Of a stretch of 64,000 bases of DNA, positions 32,417 to 44,770 are shown piece after piece. Under the pieces are notes generated by a model. The model made no database searches, had not been told where the DNA came from, and saw only the letters and a program-made list of their open reading frames with translations. The DNA is from Hemerocallis citrina (lineage: Eukaryota; Streptophyta; Magnoliopsida; Asparagales; Asphodelaceae), in NCBI GenBank assembly GCA_017893485.1, contig CM030363.1, forward strand, positions 82,438,230-82,502,229. Reading direction: 5' to 3'. The position numbers and the translations under genes were made by a program. Each line of letters starts with the position of its first letter. Position 1 is the stretch's first letter.

Positions 32417-33197
32417 TGAGAGAGAGTCGTTTTCCTAGCTTGCTGTATGGGAGACAAATTGTGATAGTCACATCATGTGGAAAGTTGAACTCTAAGTGTT
32501 ACTTTTTACAAGTGAGATTGGAGTAACTGCGATCCATGATTTTGGACCTCCTAATCTGTCTCCAAGGAATTTTAACTAATTTCAGGAACAGATCGAATAG
32601 CGAGTTGAATTCTGAACATGCTTAATTGCAGGTTGCTAAAGTAACTCCGAGCCATGGGTATGGATTTCGAAGTTGTTAGTTTATGTATGAATAGGTTGCT
32701 GAAGCAGATCGAATGGCGAAGCTCACTCTTAACTTGCTTCTCTACAAATTGCTAGAATATCTTCGAGTCATAGGTATGGACTCTAAACCGGTTATGGAGG
32801 TGCTAACGGATTGCAAGACCAGATCGAATGGTGAAGCGTACTCTAAACTTGCTTCATTGCGAATTGCTAGAGTATCTTCAAGCCCTGGATATGGACTCCG
32901 AACTCGTCTTATGAAAAGCTTGTAACGAGTTTTAGTGCCGCTCTCCGTGTAAGTTGGGCGTTTAGCTCGTTGTTTGCTTTAATGAAATCGAACAAGATGT
33001 TTAAAAATAAACTAGCTAATTTCCTTGAAAAATAAACTAAGAGGCTGCTTTAATGGCTGACCCTTATTACATGCATGATCGTTACTGAAAGAGGTCTTAT
33101 TGAAAGAAAAAGTAAATGGCTGCTCTAGTTACTGGCTTTCATTACAAAAAGTTCTACTGTTAGAAGATGGCATTTCAAACGCTCTTGTTGTTGTACT
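32417..33197 (-). mobile_element. 3' non-coding region of the Tat-lineage element (right of the Tekay insertion)
   Basis: Non-coding sequence downstream of integrase. About three imperfect units of roughly 117 bp lie at 32580-32935, each with CAGATCGAATGG(C/T)GAAG, CTTGCTTC and GGTATGGA words. Such repeats between pol and the 3' LTR are typical of Tat/Ogre-type elements. No gene is supported. Confidence 0.6.
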
Positions 33198-33550
33198 TCA
33201 TGAGGTGTTCGGCATCCGTGTTCTAGGCCCCAGGTCTTCAAGTCGATATGACCCTGGGCGAATCACTCGAGAGACCTTGTACGGCCCCTCCCAGTTGGGA
33301 GAGAGCTTTCCTTTTCTCCGCGGGTTCGAGATTTCGAGTTTATGCAAGATAAGGTCCCCCTTTTTAAGATTGGTAGGGCGGACTTTCTTGTTATAAAACT
33401 TCTTGACCCTTTGCTGATAAATGTTTCTCCGTATGGCTGATTTTTCCCATACCTCTTCAACGATGTGGAGGTTGGCTTGCAGATTGTTGTAATTTTTCTC
33501 TTCGTTGAAGGAAAGAAGACGGGGAGACAGAAATCCAACTTCCAAGGGGA
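33198..33550 (-). pseudogene. Tat-lineage integrase C-terminus, split by a solo LTR
   Basis: The frame contains PLEVGFLSPRLL, KKFYNKKVRPTNLKKGDLIL and GKLSPNWEGPYKVSRVIRPG with SYRLEDL, the C-terminal integrase module of Tat-type Ty3/gypsy elements. The reading continues across the LTR insertion at 33556-41539 into the core at 41545, with TSD TGAGT at the break. The first residues of the open frame left of the break belong to the inserted LTR. Confidence 0.85.
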
Positions 33551-35175
33551 TGAGTTGTAACGCCTCGATTTCCGGTAACTGGGAAACCGTGACGTAAGCC
33601 ATAATCTTTTCTTCAATTAGCCACAATACACAGAAAAACAGAAAAATTTAAAACTTTTTATTCAACAAAAATGTATTACAAGTCCGAATATTACAAAATT
33701 GCAATACATTATAACAGTGTTACAATAATACCTTTACAATCCCAAGTGTTACAACTTTCAACAAATTATATCAGAGTACAATGAATAAAGAATAACACTT
33801 GGTATTTCACTTGGATGCTTCCCTAACAATAAAAAAATTACAACAATGAATAAATTACAATAATTGTTACAAATGAAGTTATAACATATATTACAGCGAA
33901 AACTTAAATGAAGTTGACTCCTTGCTTCTCTAGTCTCGAGTCCTCCTGAATCATGTACCTGTACTTCTGCAATCCAGTACCTGTACTTTTGCGATCCAAT
34001 ACCTATTGAAGTGGAAACGTCAGTACATATACTGACGCTTTAAGGCTGATAACTAGCACCGAATCTCAACTATAGCAAACAGATTGATGAAAAGAGGAAC
34101 ATGTATATATATTTGATGTGTCAGTGTATGTTATGACTTAGACTCTAATGCAAGATTACTAATGCAAGGATGCTCTTATTCTAATGCAAGCAAGTCTCCG
34201 GAATAGTATGCAACCCATACTACATATGTCCCATAACAAGGTGTTTCTTCATATATAGGGATTTGAACCAACGTTATGAATTCTACTTTGCACACAACCT
34301 GTTCCGAAAAATACAACGTGACTGGTGAGGTTGCAGAAGGGGTCAAGTCCCCATCAATGCAGTACACTCATGGTGTCTCTGTTTGCCACTACTATCCGGA
34401 GTACCGGACCTCACTCAAAACAAGGTTGCAGGTATGGTCTAGTTCCGTTACTGTAGTCACTATAGTGGTGTTCGTGGTTACCACTATTGCCCGGCGTACC
34501 AGACCTCATTCAAAAACCAAACGAACATAGGATCTCACAAGCGTAGGATAGCACGAAGCCTACCCTGTGACACCCATAAGTCACAGTATTTCAGGAATTA
34601 ACAGTGCGAGATACGCAATCCATGCTCCCAACTCGTGAGGAGGCACTGTACGTATCCCTTTGATGGGAAGGTACAACCCAATAACACCGCCTGGTGCCGG
34701 CGTATAGGACAGGTCAGATCATAAGGAATCACCCTTAACACCAACTCTTTCCCTTCGGCGAATAATGATAATAAGTAATGGTTAAGTAGTAATAGGCATA
34801 AGTTACAACCCTAACGATGTCACTAATCCTGAACAATCCTAGGGATGACAACAGCATAAACTCAATATGCTAGGTCTTAAGTTAGACTTCACAAGATCAC
34901 TCTACTAGGCTGCTCAACCTAGACTTACCAGAATCCCTTAGGATCAGGTTCATGGCATATCGATCCAAGACCTCGGCAATATGAACGTATTCGCATGCTA
35001 CTACCATGAACTTGGATTTCGTCATACTCCGGTCCGCGATTAACCAACACCGGTTAAGATCCGACGGAACACAAGGAGTGACTTGTCCACAGTCCCTTAG
35101 GAGTAAGGTAAACACACGTCTTGATGGTCGATAGCCCTAGGGCAATGATATCACCCTAGATGAGCACAATAAACT

Positions 35176-36540
35176 GCGTATTAGCTAAGAAGCTACATAC
35201 GAGTAACCAAAAACACATACGAGCTAAACAAGCTACGTATGACCAATAACTACATACGAGCCAGGCGAACTGCGTATGAGACAACAACATACATACGAGT
35301 AGTGGCGGAGCCAGGATTTTCATCTAGTGGGAGCGAAATGACTGACCATAATTTCAAAAGAGCATAAACAAAGTTACCAGAATTTCAAAGAGCGCATAAC
35401 AAAAACCACACCTACACTGCAAGACGTAGGCGGATCTTTCTTCAAATCCTTTAACAGTTAAACTCCTTCAAATCCTCTTAGAAGCCATCACTCACCAACC
35501 AAAATTCCTAATTTCTCAAACACAACAAAATTGATCTTTACTTAAATTGTCAAACAACTAAACAACAAAAATTCTCAAAAAAAAAAGATCACAAAATCAC
35601 AGAAAACTCACCAAGTCAGTGAAGTCACTATCGACAACTGCGAGACTGCAACTGACGTCAAGTTAGGAGGGGAGAGATTCGGACTTTGGATGTAGTCTTG
35701 AAGATTTGGAGGTTTCAAAATTGTAATTGAGGGCTTTGATGAGTTGGATCCATGGATTATGAATTAGGGTAATGGACTTTTGGTGGAAAGGTGGATGGGA
35801 AAGAAAAAAAGGAAAATAAGAAAGAAGAGAGAGAGCCAGGGTTTCGGTGGAGCCATGGAGGGTCGGAGGCTGCGCATGGAAGGAAAGAAAGAAAAGAAGA
35901 AAGGAGAGAGAGAAACTAGCTAGGGTTTCAGATTTTGGGGTCGAGGCTGGACTTTGGAGCGAAAAGAAAGAAAGAAAAGAAGAAAGAAGCGGAGCGGGAG
36001 GCTGGGAGCTGAGGTTTAGGCCAAGGAATTTGGGTGGGCCGAAAGAAAAGGGGAGTAGTTTGGGCCGAAAGAAGAGCTGAAGCCCAGTTGAGGGGGAGCA
36101 AAATTTTTTTGCACTTGGCCTACTAGAGGGCCTGTGAAATTCCAGGGGGAGCGGCTGCTCCCCCTCACTCTATACTTCCTCTGCCACTGCATACGAGCCA
36201 AATAAGCTCGTAAGAGACCAACAGCTACATACGGGTCAGGCGAGCCACGTATAAGACAACAATATACATACGGGCCAAATAAGCTACGTATGAGACCAGC
36301 AGTTGCATACGGGCCAGACGAGCCGCATATGAGACAACAACATACATACGAGCCAAATAAGCTACGTATGAGACCAACAACTACATACGGGCCAGGCGAG
36401 CCGCGTATGAGACAATAACATACATACGAGCCAATTAAACTATGTATGAGACCATGTATGAGCAGTCGAGCCAATTAAACATACGAGCCAATTAAACATA
36501 CGGGCCACAGCTACACACGGACCAGTCGAGCCATGTATGA
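35176..36540. repeat. Minisatellite of 39/78-bp units around ACATACGAGCC
   Basis: Repeats of CATACG(A/G)GCCA, CTACGTATGAGAC and CAACAAC-type words form 78-bp units made of two related halves. A minus-strand open frame at 36016-36474 shows this as a 26-residue repeat, which is a by-product and not a gene. The hAT element at 35300-36189 splits the array. Confidence 0.85.
35300..36189. mobile_element. Non-autonomous hAT-type DNA transposon, 890 bp, 8-bp TSD
   Basis: The ends TAGTGGCGGAGCCAGGATTT and ...CTCTGCCACTG are inverted repeats of the CAGTGGCGGAGC type common in plant hAT elements. Both sides carry the 8-bp duplication CATACGAG (35292-35299 and 36190-36197). It has no transposase; open frames inside are low-complexity Lys/Arg/Glu-rich. 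The interior includes purine-rich GAAAGAAAG tracts. Confidence 0.85.
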
Positions 36541-36749
36541 GCAAAACCTTATATAAAAACAACCATACAGGTAATCAACCTAGAAGCAACCAAACGTGCT
36601 CACTAGCAAAACTTGATCTTCTATAATTAGAAGCAACAGAAGAATCTACAAACAATCTAAAATAGGCATTCTACCAATGAGAAGCCCAAAAGCGACATAA
36701 AAGCCTTCCGACGGCCTAGAAGCAACCAGTGCTACACTTATAAGATTTT

Positions 36750-39700
36750 AACAGAAATATACTTTTTAGAAAGGTAAGAATATCTACCACAACTCTCTAG
36801 TGGAACACTATTTCAGATTCTGTAAGGAATCCAAAATCTGGTCCATCGAACACATGCAAATAGTTTACCCAAACTGCAGATTTTCAACAAAATGCTGAAA
36901 CTTTGCAAGCTGGTAACTTTTGCTCTAATCGTCAGAATCTAACTAAACTGGGCAATTTGAAAAGGTGGGAACATCTACTACAACTCCCTAGAGTTAGGGT
37001 TATATACTGAAAGCATCACTTTTGTATTAACTTTATTTCCTTATTTTTTTTTTGAATGAGATTCATATGGGCATATGTTTGCATATTGTGTTTATTATAA
37101 TATTAATGCAAGTATCTGATATTCTATAAGGTTGATAATATGGTGTGAGGAGACACACAGAAGATCATATTATCAGTTCCCTATGGAATATATAAATAGT
37201 TCACAACCTAGACGGACTTGGACAATCCATTGGAAAGGTTGTAGTGTAATCTGGTATTAGTCTATCTTGACTATAGGTTTACACTAGTACACTTTGTGTG
37301 TATTGAACATGACCACTTAAGGTTGTTCTCTTTGTATTGACTACAAAAGAGAACAAACACCTCTGTTATTATGGATGCTTATGCTCTTAATCCAGATATA
37401 ATAACAGACATGTATATGTAGTGTGCATTACTTTGACTCATAAAAGAGTGAGATTCATTATGGATCAACAACCTCTATGAATTGGGTAATAGCATTGTAT
37501 GTATGATGGGCTGTTGATTGTAAAAGGAATCCATGCCCCGATACGTCGGGTTGATAATGTCCCCTTAAGGAGCTCATAAGGATTGTCATGTAAATCCTGC
37601 AGGTGGATTACATCCGACATGACAAATAAAGTTGAGTGGTACTACTTAAGGATAAAAGATGTTGATCAATATAGTTGTCAGTAACTTAATTTGATCGATG
37701 GACATTCGATATCTTAACATGGGGAGCTGAACGAGCATATAATAAAAGGAGCCCATAAATATAATTTGGGATTAGGAAGGTAGTGCAACAATAGCTCTTT
37801 AGTGGACCGAGCTATTGTTAAGGGGCCTGGGTTGTGTGTTCGGGCTGAATACGGGATACCCAGATTCGTTAGGAGACCTAACCCTAATTTCTCCTCATGG
37901 TCCCTGCCGTAGCCTTATATATATCCTCTATTCTCTGGCCGTCATATCATTATCAGAGATAAGAAGTTTTCTCTAAATTCGTGATTCACGTAAGGAGAGA
38001 AAGAGAGGTCAGCCAAGGAGAAGAAATGTTGGTAGACCGTTGCCCACACGACGTCCAACCCGAGGAAGGAATACGTGTAGAAGATCTTGGGGTCGCTGAC
38101 GGCTCGAGGTTGCTAGAAACTATCGTCTTCTTCTCATCGCAGATATAATTCGTGAACCCTATATTTCGCTATAAAGGGTTAGATCACGTATCAAATTTGT
38201 TAAGCTTTTATGATCAATATGCACACCAATCCGTGGTCCTGGGAATCATCGCAGTTCCATCACCTAGTTGACCACTTTTTCAGATTCTAGAAGGAATTCC
38301 AAATTCCTGACCTCGACCATACGCAAACAATTACCAAACTACAGATTTTCAATAAAAAGATGAAACTTCTGTAGCTTGTAACTTTTTCTCTACTTATCGG
38401 AATCTAACGAAACTGGATAATTTGAAAAGTTAGGAACATCTACTGCAACTCTCTAGTTGACCACTTCATCAGATTCCGTAAGGAATTCCAAATTACTAAC
38501 CTCGAACACACGCAAATGCTAACAAAAGACAGCTAAGGCTATAACAAAGCTGAAACTTTGAGAGCTTATAACTTTTGCTCTACTTATCAGAATCTAACGA
38601 AACTGGACAGTTCGAAAAGATGGGAACATCTACTAAAACTTTCCAGTTGACAACTTTCTCAGATTCCAGAAGGAATTCAAATTCCTTACCTCAAACATAC
38701 GCAAACAATTACCAAACTACAGATTTTCAATAAAAAGTTGAAACTTCTGTAGCTTGTAACATTTGCTCTACTTATTGGAATCTAACGAAACTGGACAATT
38801 TGAAAAGGTGGGAACATCTACTAAAACTTTCCAGTTGACCACTTTCTCATATTCCAGAAGGAATTCCAAATTCCTGACCTCAAACATACGCAAACAATTA
38901 CCAAACTATAGATTTTCAATAAAAAGATGAAACTTTTGTAACTTGTAACTTTTGCTCTACTTACTGGAATCTAACGAAACTGGATAATTTAAAAAGGTGA
39001 GAACATCTACTAAAACTTCCTAGTTGACCACTTTCTCAGATTCCATAAGGAATTCCAAATTCCTGACCTCGAACATATGCAAACAGTAACAAAACAGCTG
39101 ACTTACAAAAGAAGCTGAAACTTTGAAAGACTATAACTTTTGTTCCACTTATCGGGATTTAACCCAAGAGAAAAATTCGGAAAGGTGAGAACGTCTACTA
39201 CAACTTTCTGGTGGGTCGGCTCCTCAGATTCAGCGAGTAAGACAATCAAAAATAACAATGAAGCAAAACAGTGAGCGCTTCAACCAAAGCTGACTGCGCT
39301 ATTTTGTAAAGGCCATAACTCCTACTCCACTTATTGGAATCTAACCCAAGAGGCCAATCTGGAAAGGGGATAATGTCTACTACAACTGTCTAGTTGGTCT
39401 CCACTTCAGATTCAACCATTAAGTTGCTCCAAAACATCAAAGAGTCAAAACAGCAAGCACACTCAGCTCAAAGCTGGCTGCTGCATCTTCCAAATACCAT
39501 AACTCCTATTCCGCTTATCGGAATCTAGTTCGAGAGGCCAATTTGGAAAGGGGAGAATGTCTACTAGAACTTCCTAGTTGGTCTCTACTTCATATTCAAC
39601 AGGTAAGACACTCTAAAACCTCAAAGAAGTCAAACAGCAAGCACACTCAGCTCAAAGCTGGCTGCTGCATCTTCCAAATACCATAACTCCTACTCCACAT

Positions 39701-40150
39701 ATTGGAATTTAGCCTGAGAAGACAATTTGGAAAGGGGAGAATGTCTACTACAACTCTCTAGTTGGTCGACTCCTCAGATTCATCCATTAAGAGACTTAAA
39801 ATTCTAGGACAAGTCAGACAGCAAGCATTCAGCCAAGCTGCTGCCCTGTTTTTGTAACGGCCATAATTTTTGCGTCCCTTATCAGAATCTAACCTAAGAG
39901 GGTAATTTGGAAAGGGTAGAATGTATACTATAACTCCCTAGTTGGTGGGCTCCTCCGATTTATCCAGTAAGAGGCTCAAAAGTAACAAACAAATAAAACA
40001 GTGAGCATTCATCTAAGCTAGCTGCCCTATTTTTGTAACGACCATAACTTTTGCGTCCCTTATCGAAATCTAACCCGAGAGGCCAATTCGAAAATGGGAG
40101 AATGTCTACTAAAACTCTCTAGTTGGTCTCCTCTTCAAATTTCTTAAGGA
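36750..40150. repeat. Divergent tandem array, about 180-190-bp units
   Basis: Units carry GGAATCTAAC, GAAAAGGTGGGAACATCTAC, CAACTCTCTAGTTG and GGAATTCCAAATTCC in fixed order. For example, the first phrase recurs near 38398, 38589, 38768, 38957 and onward to about 40066. Left units start near 36784. A Copia LTR interrupts it at 36992-38262. Units diverge toward the right. Confidence 0.85.
36992..38262 (+). mobile_element. Copia-type solo LTR with TSD CCTAG
   Basis: A 1271-bp insertion into one array unit, flanked by CCTAG (36987-36991 and 38263-38267). It begins AGTTAGGGTTATATACTG, which looks like TGTTAGGG with the first bases changed, and ends GCAGTTCCATCA. TTATATATATCC near 37916 is a plausible TATA box on the plus strand, with a 5'-leader-like segment after it. 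No internal region is present. Confidence 0.65.
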
Positions 40151-41544
40151 AGACCCATTTCTAGCCCCTTGAACATACTACGACACTAACCCCAAAACAG
40201 TGAGCTCACTGTTTTGACTTGAGACTCGCTGTTTTAGGGGAAACGCTCATTTCACCCATCAAAATGGCTCCGAAAAATCTCCAAAAATTCTAGCATCATA
40301 ATAACACCCGTAAGAACATCTCCAATAAATTTCGGGTCAAGATTCTACTTTTAACACATGTAAACAAAATCAACCCTATAACCATAAAAATCGTTTCTTT
40401 ATGCTTGATTTTAGTGTTCTACTACTTCTAACTTTGCATGCTCTTTACCCTAGCCCCTATGCACATGAAATTAACTCCATACAAAAACATAAAACAATAA
40501 CAAACCCTAAAATAGCTAAAACAAGGCATGAGTGAGAAACCCCCACCTTGAAGAGTGTAGGAAGGACTTGCTTTGCCTCCTCCTCCTTGCTCCTTGTTCT
40601 TGATCTCATGAATACCTCTTGAGAGAAGAACCCATGAAAACCTAACTCTCTTTTCTTTTGATTTTGATTCCCTCTTTCTTTTCCTTTCTTTTCTTCTCAA
40701 TCTTTTTCTAAAGAGAACAAGTGGAAGAAGTAGTAGAAGAAGTATGAGAAGAAGAATGAGATGAAAATGAAATGGGGGAAACACAATGGAAATGGGCTCT
40801 TGCCCTTGAGATGAGGCCGGCCAAAATGGTAAGGGGAGGGGGTTTGTGGTGTGTTTTTATAAGATGAAGTGAAGGAGGGTGTGGTGAGAATGTGAACAAG
40901 TGTCTTCTCATTTTGTGGCTCACAACATTCAAGGTTTAATTTGCAAATAATCTTACAATCAAGCCCTAATCCATCCTAACCCTGCATCTCATCATGATGG
41001 ATCAAAAATAAAATATAATATCCCAAATCACATACTACATGATTTGTACAATCGCCTGAAATCGACATGATTCAAATTCGTGCATATATATGATCATACA
41101 GATAATTTTCGTTCGTGAAAACGAACAAATCAGTACAAAAATAATTTAATTCTGAGAAATAAAATAAAATAATTTTATTACTGGCTCGGAAGATTTCAGT
41201 ATCAATTTAATACAAAACAGCCGTATATCGACTAGTATATATACATATATAATGTTTATTAACAAAACCGAGTGATGTCCACCAAAAATATTTCAATTCT
41301 GAAAATAAAAATAAAATAATAATTTTTTAATATCTGCCCGGTATTTTCCAGACATTTTCTCAAAAATGTGTTTTTCAAGGTTTTGTACAAGTGCACAAAA
41401 CTGATGCAATACATATATATACTGATTAGTATATATGTCTGGATAACTTTTTATTTGGAAAACCAAGTAATTTCAATTAAAAATATTTTTATTTAAAAAT
41501 AATAGTTTATAAAATATAATATCCGTCCGGGATATTACATGAGT

Positions 41545-42157
41545 ACTTTCGAGCCGTAGGCGAGGTTGAAAGGTGACTCCCCCGTGGGTGTCCGCTTTGT
41601 GGTTCTGTAAGACCACTACACACTTAACAGCTCTTCAACCCAAAGACCTCTCGCAGCTTCTCCCAGTCTTTTCTTAAGGCCGTCTAGAATCTGTAGATTT
41701 GCATTTTCAACTTGGCCGTTAGTTTGGGGATGCGAGACTGAGACGAAGCGCTGAGTGATTCCCAAATTCGTACAGAATTGGCAAAAAATTTTGCCTGTGA
41801 ATTACGTGCCGTTATCTGAGACGAGCACTTGGGGGATCCTAAATCTGCAGACAATGTTCTTCCAAAAGAACTGCCACATTTTCTGCTCGGTGATTGTGGC
41901 TAGCGATCCTGCTTCGACCTATTTTGTGAAATAGTCGATGGCAACCACTAGAAAAAAAATTCGGCTGGCTGCTAGCGGGAATGGTTAAAGTAAGTCTATT
42001 CCCCACATGGTGAAGGGAATGGGGCTAGACATAGAGCTGAGGATTGCTTGAGGTCCATGCTAGATTTTGTGCGAGTGATCTTGCCCCTTGATGGCAGCTT
42101 CCGATCCGTTCATGTTGTTCCTTAAGGGCGTATTATGCTTCCTCTGGAGTGAGACAT
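41545..42157 (-). pseudogene. Tat-lineage integrase core, decayed
   Basis: The minus strand reads WSYRTTKRTPTGESPFNLAY next to the LTR break, preceded by a decayed DDE core: remnants such as QITARNSQAKFF and ENGQVENANL-like sequence are visible only across several stops and shifts. It joins the C-terminal piece at 33198-33550. Confidence 0.75.
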
Positions 42158-43480
42158 CTAAGATAGGGCCTGCCAACGACTATGGTATACAAGCGTTTGT
42201 ATAGGAGGCCTTCCACGAGACTGTATCTCTCTGCCCTTGTCCCGAATCTTCCTCGCCTCTTTGCGATCTTCAGGAAGGATTCCCTTGTCGAGGAAATTGA
42301 CCAGGGGCTTCATCAAACAATTGTCAAATATTCGGGGTGTGATGGCCATGAGCTCCAACTCTTCCTCTTCGATGCTCGGCTTGAGAAGGACCTCAATGAG
42401 AACTGTGCGGTCTAGCCCATCAAAAGATGAGGAAGCTAATTTTGAGAGGGCATCTGCTTTCCCATTTTGCTCGCAGGGAATGCGAGTGACATTGGATTCT
42501 CTGAATGCCGTTAGGAGTTTCTTTACTTGTGATAAATAATTGGCCATGCGGTCGTCCCTGGCTTCGTATTCACCTTGGACTTGGTTAACAACTAACTGGA
42601 GTTGCTAAACATCTCGATTCTCCACCCGCTTGCTTCTTTTGCTAAATGAAGACTAGCGATAAATGCTTCGTATTCTGCTTCCTTGTTGGATGTAGGAAAG
42701 TTGAGGTGCAATAAATATTGGAGAGTAAACTTATCGGGCTCGAGCAAAATGATTCCTGCTTCGCTTCCTTCGAGGCAAGATGACCCATATACAGACACTT
42801 TCCAAAGCAGGGGGTTTTCGTCTTCCTTGGAAAAGTCGGTGATGGTGGTTTCCACAATGAATTCGGCCAAGGCCTGGGCCTTAATGGCCGTTCTTGGTCG
42901 GTAGCTGATGTCGTGTTGACTCAGTTCAATGGACCACTTCATCAACCTTCCGTAACTTTCAAGTTTGAGGAGAACTTGCTTGAGCAGCTAATCAGTGAGG
43001 ACACATATGGAATGTGCTTGAAAATAGGGGCAGAGTTTTCGAGCTGCTGTGACTAGTGCATATGCCACCTTTTCCATTTGTGAGTAACGGAGTTCTGCGT
43101 TATGGAGCACCTTGCTCACACAGTAAATTTGTTTATGAAACATGCATTCTTCCCTGACTAGGACGACACTAAGAGTTTGGTTGGAGATGGCTAGGCAGAG
43201 GAAAAGGATTTCACCTAGCTCGGGCTTGCTAAGAAGTGGAGGGTTTGCAAGATATGCTTTGAGTTGTTCGAAAGCGTTTTGTTGTTCTTCTCCCCACTCA
43301 AAACCTTTGGCCCCCCGTAGGATTTTGAAAAAAGGGCAAACACTTCTCCCCAGATTTAGAGAGGAATCGGCCGATGGCAGCTAGGCGGCCTGTTAACTTT
43401 TGCACTTCCTTAATCGTAGTCGGGGAAGACATGTTACGAATCGCCTAGATTTTCTCGGGATTGGCTTCATTCCCCCTTGA
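42158..43480 (-). pseudogene. Tat-lineage RNase H domains (two)
   Basis: Frames at 42592-42945 and 42158-42547 contain SQHDISYRPRTAIKAQALAE, NKEAEYEAFIASLHLAKEA, QNGKADALSKLAS and LVVNQVQGEYEARDD, the additional archaeal-type RNase H that marks the Tat lineage. Upstream (42960-43400) is the ancestral RNase H region with YSQMEKVAYALV. Key acids are lost (for example VYGSS for VDGSS) and stops separate the parts. Confidence 0.8.
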
Positions 43481-43501
43481 ATAACCATGAAGCCCAAGAA
43501 T

Positions 43502-43846
43502 TTACCAGGATACTCTGAAAGCGCATTTGGTAGGATTTAGACACATGTTATGCTTGCGCAATTTTTCGAATGCTTCTTGGAGGTCGGTGACATGGTCCTC
43601 CTTCTGAAGGCTTTTGACTAACATATCATCCACGTAGACTTCAATGTTCCTGCCGATTTTTTCTTTGAAGACCTTATTTACCAGACGTTGATAGGTAGCA
43701 CTGGCATTTTTCAGGCCGAAAGGCATAACTCATTAGCAGTACAGACCCTAGTCGGTGATAAAGGATGTTTTCGGAGTGTTAGGTGGAAACATTAGAATCT
43801 GATTATATCCAGAAAATGCATCCATGATGGTTAGGAGTTCTTGACC
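43502..43846 (-). pseudogene. Tat-lineage reverse transcriptase, C-terminal half
   Basis: The frame at 43502-43726 has MPFGLKNASATYQRLVNKVF, YVDDMLVKS (the catalytic YVDD at about 43622-43636) and HNMCLNPTKCAF. A stop and a shift at 43727-43846 separate it from the upstream half, where MDAFSGYNQI is readable in another frame. Confidence 0.85.
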
Positions 43847-44770
43847 CTACATGGCATCGATCGGTGCGTCTATACTGGGGAAAGGTAATGGGTCTTTCGG
43901 ACATGCCTTATTAAGATCCGTAAAGTTTATGCACATTCTCCAATTACTGTTTGCTTTCTGAACCATCACCTTGTTTGCCAACCACTCTGGACAATTAACT
44001 TCTTGGATGAAGCATGCGGATAGGAGTTTGTCGACCTCTTCTTTGATCGCTCGGAGCCTATCTGGAGCAAATTTGTGACGTCGTTGCTGAATGGTCTTGG
44101 CATTAGGACTCACGCTGGGATGATGCATGATTAGGTTTCCAGGAATTCTTGGCATATCGGCCGCGGTCCAGGCAAATAAGTCTTGATTTTGCCTTATACA
44201 AGCAATGAGGCGCTCCTTGAGCTGGAGAGGAAGGATCTTGCTGACACGAAAACTCTTGTTTTGGTCCTCTTGGGAGAAAAGGATCTCCTCTAATTCATCC
44301 ATGGCCTCCGAGTTCACATGATTTCTTTCTGGCGGGGGCTCAATGGTATCAAGCAGAAGAATTGAGCACTCCATAGTGGCAGTGTAACATGCTCGTGCTG
44401 CCTGTTGATCTCCCACTGCCTGGACTATGCCTGCTATTGTTGGAAATTTCATTTTCATATGAAACGCAGAGGCGACCGCATGGAAAGCGGTTAACCCGGG
44501 GCGGCCAAATATTGCATTGTATGCAGCTTTGATGTCGACTACCAGGAAGTCAAGTGCCTCTGTTTGAGTTGCTGGGGCATTTCCTGCCGTTACATCAAGT
44601 GTGATTATTTCTTCGACATGGACGGGTACACCTGAGAAGCCGTGAAGTGTGTAGCCGAATGGTTTGAGTTGATCTCGAGAGAGCTTTAGGGCATTAAATG
44701 CGGCTATGAAGAGGATGTTTATGGCACTGCTGTTGTCTACGAGGATACGTCGCACCTCATGATTTGACAT
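43847..44770 (-). pseudogene. Tat-lineage protease and reverse transcriptase start
   Basis: One open frame of 307 codons. The protease motif RRILVDNSSAINIL has VDNSS instead of the usual VDTGS, so Thr-Gly is altered although the Asp is kept; it continues to YNAIFGRPGLTAF. The reverse transcriptase part begins FAWTAADMPRIPG and includes WRMCINFTDLNKACPKDP. The frame stops before the FSGYNQ block. This is the longest intact frame of the element. Confidence 0.85.

Larger units (their letters stand above)
33556..41539 (-). mobile_element. Solo LTR (Ty3/gypsy) in the Tat integrase, TSD TGAGT
   Basis: Starts TGTAACGCCTCG and ends GGGATATTACA, flanked by TGAGT (33551-33555 and 41540-41544). It is 7984 bp as it stands, about 5.8 kb after removing a hAT element and a Copia solo LTR. 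Minus orientation is suggested by TTATAAAAAC (minus strand, about 40852-40861) followed by a CT-rich leader. It shares blocks with the LTR at 15907-20804. The interior has a 78-bp minisatellite and an array of roughly 185-bp units, and no coding sequence. Confidence 0.85.

Noticed and set aside
35847..36080. Lys/Arg/Glu-rich frame in the hAT element as transposase
   Set aside because: Composed of GAAAGAAAG repeats; no transposase motif; the element is too small.
36016..36474. 152-residue repetitive hydrophobic frame
   Set aside because: It is the 78-bp minisatellite read in one frame, partly inside the hAT element.
35176..36540. CRISPR-like regular repeats
   Set aside because: Units are adjacent with no unique spacers, in a plant LTR; it is a minisatellite.
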